Below are positions 59,525 through 64,000 of a stretch of DNA of 64,000 nt, in pieces (position 1 is the stretch's first letter; every line of letters begins with the position of its first letter). Origin of the DNA: Gleimia hominis (lineage in GTDB: Bacteria; Actinomycetota; Actinomycetes; Actinomycetales; Actinomycetaceae); contig NZ_JASXSX010000003.1 in assembly GCF_032085515.1 (NCBI RefSeq), positions 46,015-110,014 of the forward strand, written 5' to 3'. A model generated the notes under the pieces. The model did no database searches. It saw only the letters and a program-made list of their open reading frames with translations, and was not told where the DNA came from. The translations under genes were made by a program, and so were the position numbers.

Positions 59525-59641
59525 AACTCCCTCTTGCTTACGCTGAGAAAAGTATAGCTAACCGAACGTTGAAAGTTATAGGCGCGTGCACGGCCACAAC
59601 ACTTATTCCTCCGGGGGAACTACTGATTTGCCCGGGGAAAG

Positions 59642-61090
59642 CTACTGCTTTGAAGGAATCCCCGCTTCGTCCTCCCCCCATATCTTCCCGGAATACTTTG
59701 GGTTAACCAGGTTTTCTACCGCGAGGATTTCGTCTACTTTGGCGCGTGGCAGCAAGCCTTTTTCAACAATCAGGTCCGCGACTTTCTTCCCGGTTTCACG
59801 CGCTTCGTTACCGATCTCGTCGCCTTTTGCGTGCCCGAGGATTTCGTTGAAGTAAGTGACGATTCCGATTGATCGGAACACTTCTTCGCGGCAGATCTTT
59901 GGGTGCGATTCAATCTCGGCGACGCACCGGTCTTGCAGTGTTTTCACACTGTTTTCTAGTAGGGTGATGGATTCAAACACGGTGTGTGCCATCACGGGTT
60001 CCATGACGTTCAGTTCTAGCTGAGCTGCTTCGGCTGCCATCGACACGGTGACGTCGTTGCCGATAACTTTGAAGCACGCCTGGTTCACGACCTCTGGAAT
60101 AACCGGGTTGATTTTAGCGGGCATTATTGAAGAACCCGCCTGGTATGCGGGCAGCACGATTTCACTCAGACCCGCCCGCGGTCCGGAAGACAGCAGCCGC
60201 AGGTCATTACAGATTTTCGAAAGCTTAACTGCGAACCGTTTAATCGCGGCGTGCACACTCGTAATCGCACCCGTGTCCGGCGTGGCGGCCACCAGGTTGG
60301 GGGTACTTGTTATGTTCAGCCCGGTGACTTCCGCCAGTTCTTCACACGCCACCTTCGCGTAACCGACAGGTGTATTCAGGCCCGTACCAATCGCGGTTGC
60401 CCCCAGGTTCACCCGCAGCAGTTCTTCACTTGCCTTTTCGATAACGCTCATGTCGTCGCTCACCCAGTTGGCATAGCCGGCAAATTCTTGCCCGAGCGTC
60501 ATCGGCACCGCGTCTTGCAGTTGCGTGCGCCCCATTTTTAGGACGTCTTTAAATTTTTCCGATTTTTGCTTGAGGCCATCGCGCAGCACCGCCATGTGCT
60601 CACGCAGTGCACACAACTCGTGGTAGATCCCCAGGCGCATCCCAGTGGGGTACGCGTCGTTTGTGGATTGGGATTTATTCACGTGATCGTTGGGGTGAAT
60701 AATGTCGTAGCGTCCTTTTTCGTACCCCAGGGTTTCAAGCGCGAGGTTAGCTATGACCTCATTCGTATTCATATTAACGGACGTGCCAGCACCACCTTGG
60801 AAGGCATCTACGGGCCACTGGTCCATGCATTTGCCGTCGTTAAGCACCTTGTCACAGGCTTGTTCGATTGCGTTTGCGATGTCGTGAGGCAGTGTGTGCA
60901 GCCGTGCGTTAGCCCGCGCACTAGCTTTCTTAACCTGCACCATTCCTTTCACGAAAGAGGGGTAGTGGTCGATTCTCGTGTTCGAAATCTGGAAGTTCTC
61001 AACTGCCCGCAAGGTGTGTATGCCCCAGTAGTTTTCGGCTGGTACTTCGCGGGTGCCGAGCAGGTCTTTTTCTTTCCGCGTTCCTGTCAA
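59642..61090 (-). CDS. aspA: Aspartate ammonia-lyase
   Basis: Deaminates aspartate to fumarate and ammonia. The 482-residue protein has GAGTSVNMNTNEVIANLALE near residue 100 and HPNDHVNKSQSTNDAYPTGM near 138. The superfamily signature GSSIMPAKINPVIPEVVNQ lies near 320. VLKMGRTQLQDAVPMTLGQE is also typical. Aspartases and fumarases are related, but the KINPV context, overall spelling and operon place it with AspA. The TTG at 61090 has GAGGAGAGAGCG. It lies 61 bp downstream of the asparaginase gene, giving the route asparagine to aspartate to fumarate, which can serve as anaerobic electron acceptor. Confidence 0.94.
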   Translation of the reverse strand: MTGTRKEKDLLGTREVPAENYWGIHTLRAVENFQISNTRIDHYPSFVKGMVQVKKASARANARLHTLPHDIANAIEQACDKVLNDGKCMDQWPVDAFQGGAGTSVNMNTNEVIANLALETLGYEKGRYDIIHPNDHVNKSQSTNDAYPTGMRLGIYHELCALREHMAVLRDGLKQKSEKFKDVLKMGRTQLQDAVPMTLGQEFAGYANWVSDDMSVIEKASEELLRVNLGATAIGTGLNTPVGYAKVACEELAEVTGLNITSTPNLVAATPDTGAITSVHAAIKRFAVKLSKICNDLRLLSSGPRAGLSEIVLPAYQAGSSIMPAKINPVIPEVVNQACFKVIGNDVTVSMAAEAAQLELNVMEPVMAHTVFESITLLENSVKTLQDRCVAEIESHPKICREEVFRSIGIVTYFNEILGHAKGDEIGNEARETGKKVADLIVEKGLLPRAKVDEILAVENLVNPKYSGKIWGEDEAGIPSKQ

Positions 61091-61151
61091 CGCTCTCTCC
61101 TCATTGATAGTGTCGTTAAAGTTTGGGATTTACGGTAGGTGAGGCGCGGAT

Positions 61152-62141
61152 TTATTCGCGCAGCTCCCCCACCATGTTTTTACGCATCCAGTGTTCGATC
61201 TCGTCTCTGCCACAGCCTTGCGCGAGGAGGAACTGGACTTTAGCGTAGGTCGCTTCCGTGGTCATGGTTGCTGCGCTAACAGCACCAATTTCGCGCAGTG
61301 CGTACCCGGTTTCGTAGGAGTCGAATTCCACGGCCGCGTCGATGCATTGGGATGCGACAACTACGGTCATCCCTGCCTGTGAAACTTTGCGTAGCAACGC
61401 CATGAATCCCGCGTTGTTTGAGGGCCCGTTCCCAACCCCGAAGGCCCGGAGGATCACGGCGTCCGGGTTTCCATACAGCATGGCTTCAAGCCGTTCTGCT
61501 TTCAGGCCGGGCACCAGGTCGATGACGGGAACGTCGAAGTCCCGGAAGGGTTTCGGTTTCCGCCCCCATTCGCATCTGGTACCTGCGCGGGGTGCTTGGG
61601 TGAGGTGCCGCCAAGGCACCCCCACTTGAGCCAGCGGAGGTTCCGGGGAGGCGAACCCTTTGAATGACGTGGCAGAGGTTTTGCACACGCGCGCACCTTT
61701 TAGTACTTCCCCAGCGAAATACACGTACACCCCGGGGTCACACCAGGTGGCGGCGGTGAGCGCACCCATCACATTCGGTTTCGCATCCGACCCCCACTGG
61801 AACATGGGCAGCTGGGAGCCGGTCACAATGATTGGGATCGGCGTTCCAGACAGTGCGAATGCGAGGGCGGAAGACGTGTACGCGAGCGTGTCGGTACCGT
61901 GTAGTACAACCACGGAGTCTACGCCCTCAAACTGTTCAATATGGTCCACTATTTTTTGCCACAGGTGCGGCGCCATGTTGGATGAGTCCAGAAGCTTCTG
62001 AAACCGGGTGAACACTAGTTCGTGTCCGAACTCGGGGGCTACCGAGTTGAGCCAGTCTTCAATCGCATCTCCGGGCACAAGTCCGCGTTCGGACTGCACC
62101 ATGCCCAGGGTGCCCCCGGTGTATACAACGCCTATGCGCAC
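61152..62141 (-). CDS. ansA: L-asparaginase (AnsA-type)
   Basis: Hydrolyses asparagine to aspartate and ammonia. The nucleophile Thr lies in VVYTGGTLGMVQSE at residues ~6-19 and the second catalytic set in VVLHGTDTLAYTSSALAFAL near 79. VIVTGSQLPMFQWGSDAK and VVVASQCIDAAVEFDSY follow. The 329-residue protein has no signal peptide, so it acts in the cytoplasm on imported asparagine. The GTG at 62141 lies 3 bp after the permease stop, with GAAGGAG overlapping that stop, so the two are translationally linked. The order permease-asparaginase-aspartase is a complete catabolic operon. Confidence 0.94.
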   Translation of the reverse strand: MRIGVVYTGGTLGMVQSERGLVPGDAIEDWLNSVAPEFGHELVFTRFQKLLDSSNMAPHLWQKIVDHIEQFEGVDSVVVLHGTDTLAYTSSALAFALSGTPIPIIVTGSQLPMFQWGSDAKPNVMGALTAATWCDPGVYVYFAGEVLKGARVCKTSATSFKGFASPEPPLAQVGVPWRHLTQAPRAGTRCEWGRKPKPFRDFDVPVIDLVPGLKAERLEAMLYGNPDAVILRAFGVGNGPSNNAGFMALLRKVSQAGMTVVVASQCIDAAVEFDSYETGYALREIGAVSAATMTTEATYAKVQFLLAQGCGRDEIEHWMRKNMVGELRE

Positions 62142-62144
62142 GGT

Positions 62145-63608
62145 TTACTCCTTCGGCTCTTCTTCGAGGATCTCGTCCATCATTTCAGGTTTAATCCGGT
62201 CACGGCACGCGTACCAGCCGATCACCATCATGATGCAGACGACCCCAAAGAGGGCGAGGGTTTTCTGCCCGTTCCCCAGCTCGTACCACTTCGTCACGCC
62301 AGCACGGTCGAATGCCATGGAAATGATTACGATGGCGAAGAACGCGATTGCGAGCAGGTTCGAGTAGGGAGCGAACGGGAGTTGGAACGAGGGGCGTTCC
62401 AGCTTCCCTTCCTTGGCTTTGCGCACGAAAATCCAGTGGGAGATAAGCACGGAGATCCACGTGCCGGCAATGCCGAATGCCGCTAGGTTCATCACGATTT
62501 CGAACGCTTCGGTCGGGTACACGTAGTTGATTGCCACCCCAATCAGCCCGAGAGCTGCGGTGAATGCGATGCCAGCTGCTGGCACCTTGTGCTTGTTGAG
62601 TTTCGCAGCCATTGCGGGGGCTTCGCCTGCAACGGCGAGGGAACGCAGGGTACGGCCAGTTGCGTATAGGCCTGCGTTGAGGGATGACAGTGCGGCTGTG
62701 AGCACCACGACCTGCATGATGTCACCCGCGTGTGGCACTCCGATACCGGTGAAGAAGGTGACGAATGGGGATTCGTCGCCCGAGTAAGCGTTCCAGGGCA
62801 GTACGAGGGTCATGAGGATCACGGAACCGACGTAAAAGAACGCGATACGCCAGATCATGGAGTTCACGGCCTTCGGCATGATCTTCCGGGTCTCTTGCGC
62901 TTCCCCGGCGGCTACACCCACCATTTCGGTGCCGCCGAATGCATAGATGACCCCCATGGACAGGGTGAACATGGGGACTACGCCCATTGGGAAGAACCCA
63001 CCGTAGTCGGTCCAGTTGTGGAACCCAGCGGTGTGTTCACCAACTGCTGCGCCGGTTACGATCGCGTAGATTGCTATTCCCATGAACAGAAGAATCGCGG
63101 CAACTTTGATTGCTGCGAACCAGAATTCGAATTCCCCAAAGAATTTAACGGAGAATATGTTGAGTGCAAACACGATTGCTAGTGCAGCGGCTGCTAGTAC
63201 CCATTGTGGGATTACTGTGAGTGCTGCCCAGTAGTGGAGGTAGAGCGCCACCGCAGTGATGTCTGCCATTACGGTAACCGCCCAGTCTAGGAAAAATAAC
63301 CATCCGGTTATGTACGCGCCTTTCTCCCCTTGGAATTCGCGTGCGTACGATACGAATGCGCCTGAGGACGGCCGGTAGACCGATAGTTCCCCAAGTGCTC
63401 GGACCATGATGAACGCGAAGAAACCGCAGAGGGCGTACGATATCGCGAGGGCCGCACCGCCTTGTGCGAGCCTACCGCCAGCGCCTAGGAATAGGCCTGT
63501 GCCTATCGAGCCGCCGATTGCGATCATCTGCAGGTGCCTGTTCTTGAGGGACTTAGCGTACCCAGCATCTGCCTTGTCGGATTTGGTTACCCATTTTTTA
63601 TCTGACAT
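62145..63608 (-). CDS. APC-superfamily amino acid permease (probable L-asparagine permease)
   Basis: A 487-residue, 12-helix permease of the amino-acid transporter (AAT) family. KSLKNRHLQMIAIGGSIGTG at the N-terminus, GAFVSYAREFQGEKGAYITG, and GTEMVGVAAGEAQETRKIMP are typical of AnsP/GabP/CycA-like permeases. The first position in an operon with asparaginase and aspartase makes asparagine the likely substrate. The ATG at 63608 is preferred; codons up to a TTG at 63626 are in frame and GAAAG lies 12 bases away, so the start is not certain. A perfect palindrome just upstream is the probable control site. Confidence 0.9.
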   Translation of the reverse strand: MSDKKWVTKSDKADAGYAKSLKNRHLQMIAIGGSIGTGLFLGAGGRLAQGGAALAISYALCGFFAFIMVRALGELSVYRPSSGAFVSYAREFQGEKGAYITGWLFFLDWAVTVMADITAVALYLHYWAALTVIPQWVLAAAALAIVFALNIFSVKFFGEFEFWFAAIKVAAILLFMGIAIYAIVTGAAVGEHTAGFHNWTDYGGFFPMGVVPMFTLSMGVIYAFGGTEMVGVAAGEAQETRKIMPKAVNSMIWRIAFFYVGSVILMTLVLPWNAYSGDESPFVTFFTGIGVPHAGDIMQVVVLTAALSSLNAGLYATGRTLRSLAVAGEAPAMAAKLNKHKVPAAGIAFTAALGLIGVAINYVYPTEAFEIVMNLAAFGIAGTWISVLISHWIFVRKAKEGKLERPSFQLPFAPYSNLLAIAFFAIVIISMAFDRAGVTKWYELGNGQKTLALFGVVCIMMVIGWYACRDRIKPEMMDEILEEEPKE

Positions 63609-63632
63609 TTGTAGTTTCACTTTCAATTACAC

Positions 63633-63657
63633 ATATCAATCTCGTCAAGATTGATAT
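63633..63657. promoter_or_regulatory. 25-bp perfect palindrome upstream of the asparagine operon
   Basis: ATATCAATCT and AGATTGATAT form perfect 10-bp arms around CGTCA, 24 bp before the permease start. On the minus strand TTGACA (63675-63670) lies just upstream, so the element would overlap the core promoter. It is a strong operator candidate; no regulator gene is adjacent. Confidence 0.75.
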
Positions 63658-63679
63658 CGCACCATTGCGTGTCAAGAGT

Positions 63680-63923
63680 TATTGTACGCTTATATTTACG
63701 CGTTGGTGCTGTTTTAGCCCACGCACAAATATAACTCTAAAAAGCTGCTGATCTTGAAGCTTTGCTCAACCGGGTTTTGGTTTCCACTACTCATGCGATC
63801 TTCAGTGAGTAATTGATGCCTGGAATATTTCTGAGCGTTCCAGTTGTTTGTTTTTGTGGTTGCTGTGTTCTGGCTTGTGTGTGTGTTGGCTTGCGTGTGT
63901 TACACGTGGTTTTTGGGTGTGTG
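63680..63923. other. Intergenic region between the asparagine operon and the rrn operon
   Basis: No gene is supported here. The right half (about 63850-63925) is strongly strand-asymmetric: the plus strand is almost only G and T, with TGTGTGTG and TTGGCTTG words. The transcribed minus strand beyond the 5S terminator is therefore C/A-rich, expected to be unstructured, and rich in potential Rho-loading or recombination-prone sequence. Confidence 0.5.
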
Positions 63924-63959
63924 TTTGGGGGCCGGCACTAGTGTGTGCCGGCCCCCAAA
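63924..63959. terminator. rrn operon terminator hairpin
   Basis: TTTGGGGGCCGGCAC and its complement form a perfect 15-bp stem around TAGTGT, about 20 bp beyond the 3' end of 5S rRNA. It is the expected terminator of the ribosomal RNA operon read on the minus strand, although no clear U-tract follows in that direction. Confidence 0.8.
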
Positions 63960-63980
63960 TTGTTTAATGTGTTTTGTGTG

Positions 63981-64000
63981 TGGCGGTGTCTTACTCTCCC
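63981..64000 (-). rRNA. 5S ribosomal RNA (3' end only)
   Basis: The complement of the last 20 bases reads GGGAGAGTAAGACACCGCC, the conserved 3' end of actinobacterial 5S rRNA (usually GGGAGAGTAGG..CGCCGCC). The rest of the gene, and presumably 23S and 16S, lie beyond the right edge. Confidence 0.85.

Overview
The window is a dense stretch of actinobacterial chromosome. Gene content and order (smc, ftsY, ffh, rpsP, khpA, rimM), moderately high GC, many GTG/TTG starts, an actinobacterial-type IleS behind a T-box leader and an NdgR/LtbR-type IclR regulator all point to Actinobacteria. Mid-range GC and the fermentative gene set fit a host-associated Actinomycetaceae-like organism, but the genus cannot be fixed from the sequence. 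There is one assembly gap of 96 Ns (29320-29415), inside a tRNA cluster. I see no prophage, insertion sequence, CRISPR array or plasmid feature.

Region 1 (1-19600) is mainly a minus-strand housekeeping block. In transcription order it runs: ileS with its T-box leader, folC, the PTS-dependent dihydroxyacetone kinase genes dhaK-dhaL-dhaM, ndk, smc, a small membrane protein, ftsY, ffh, an amidohydrolase and a MoeB/ThiF-rhodanese fusion. It is followed by rpsP-khpA-rimM, which runs off the left edge. An inositol-monophosphatase-family gene lies on the plus strand inside it. Region 2 (19.7-29.1 kb) carries a hotdog thioesterase, a b-type cytochrome membrane protein, tRNA-His and envelope genes: an ATP-grasp enzyme, ddl, an AMIN-like lipoprotein, an acyltransferase and murA. 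It ends with an NdgR-type regulator and a glycosyltransferase.

Region 3 (29-36.7 kb) holds two identical tRNA-Glu(CUC) genes, tRNA-Gln(CUG) and gltX, then a MalY/PatB-type aminotransferase. Next is a sucrose/fructoside module of LacI regulator, LacY-type symporter and GH32 hydrolase. A 29-bp operator there overlaps a near-consensus promoter. Region 4 (36.9-46.3 kb) is a minus-strand run of four consecutive AGCS-family sodium:amino-acid symporters, a fumarylacetoacetate-hydrolase-family enzyme and an HrpB helicase. Region 5 (46.4-58.1 kb) has a DUF3516-type helicase, GtrA, YggS, CsbD, ilvE, a DUF1015 protein, a ketol-acid reductoisomerase relative that has lost its catalytic residues, a ThrE-type exporter and an AspT/YidE-type transporter. 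Region 6 (58.1-64 kb) has manA and an asparagine-use operon of permease, asparaginase and aspartase. It ends at the 3' end of a 5S rRNA, so an rrn operon lies just beyond the right edge.

The metabolic picture is an amino-acid and sugar fermenter. Asparagine is imported and converted to aspartate and then fumarate, the AGCS array imports small neutral amino acids, and sucrose-type sugars enter by proton symport. The branched-chain pathway looks eroded: ilvE is present, the only IlvC relative looks catalytically dead, and the leucine-pathway regulator has no leuCD beside it. Two patterns recur. Many genes have a TANNNT-like -10 hexamer 6-8 nt before an ATG or GTG and no Shine-Dalgarno, which suggests leaderless mRNAs. 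Several conserved proteins (SMC, ManA, LacI, the IlvC relative, the AMIN-like lipoprotein) carry in-frame low-complexity or tandem-repeat insertions.
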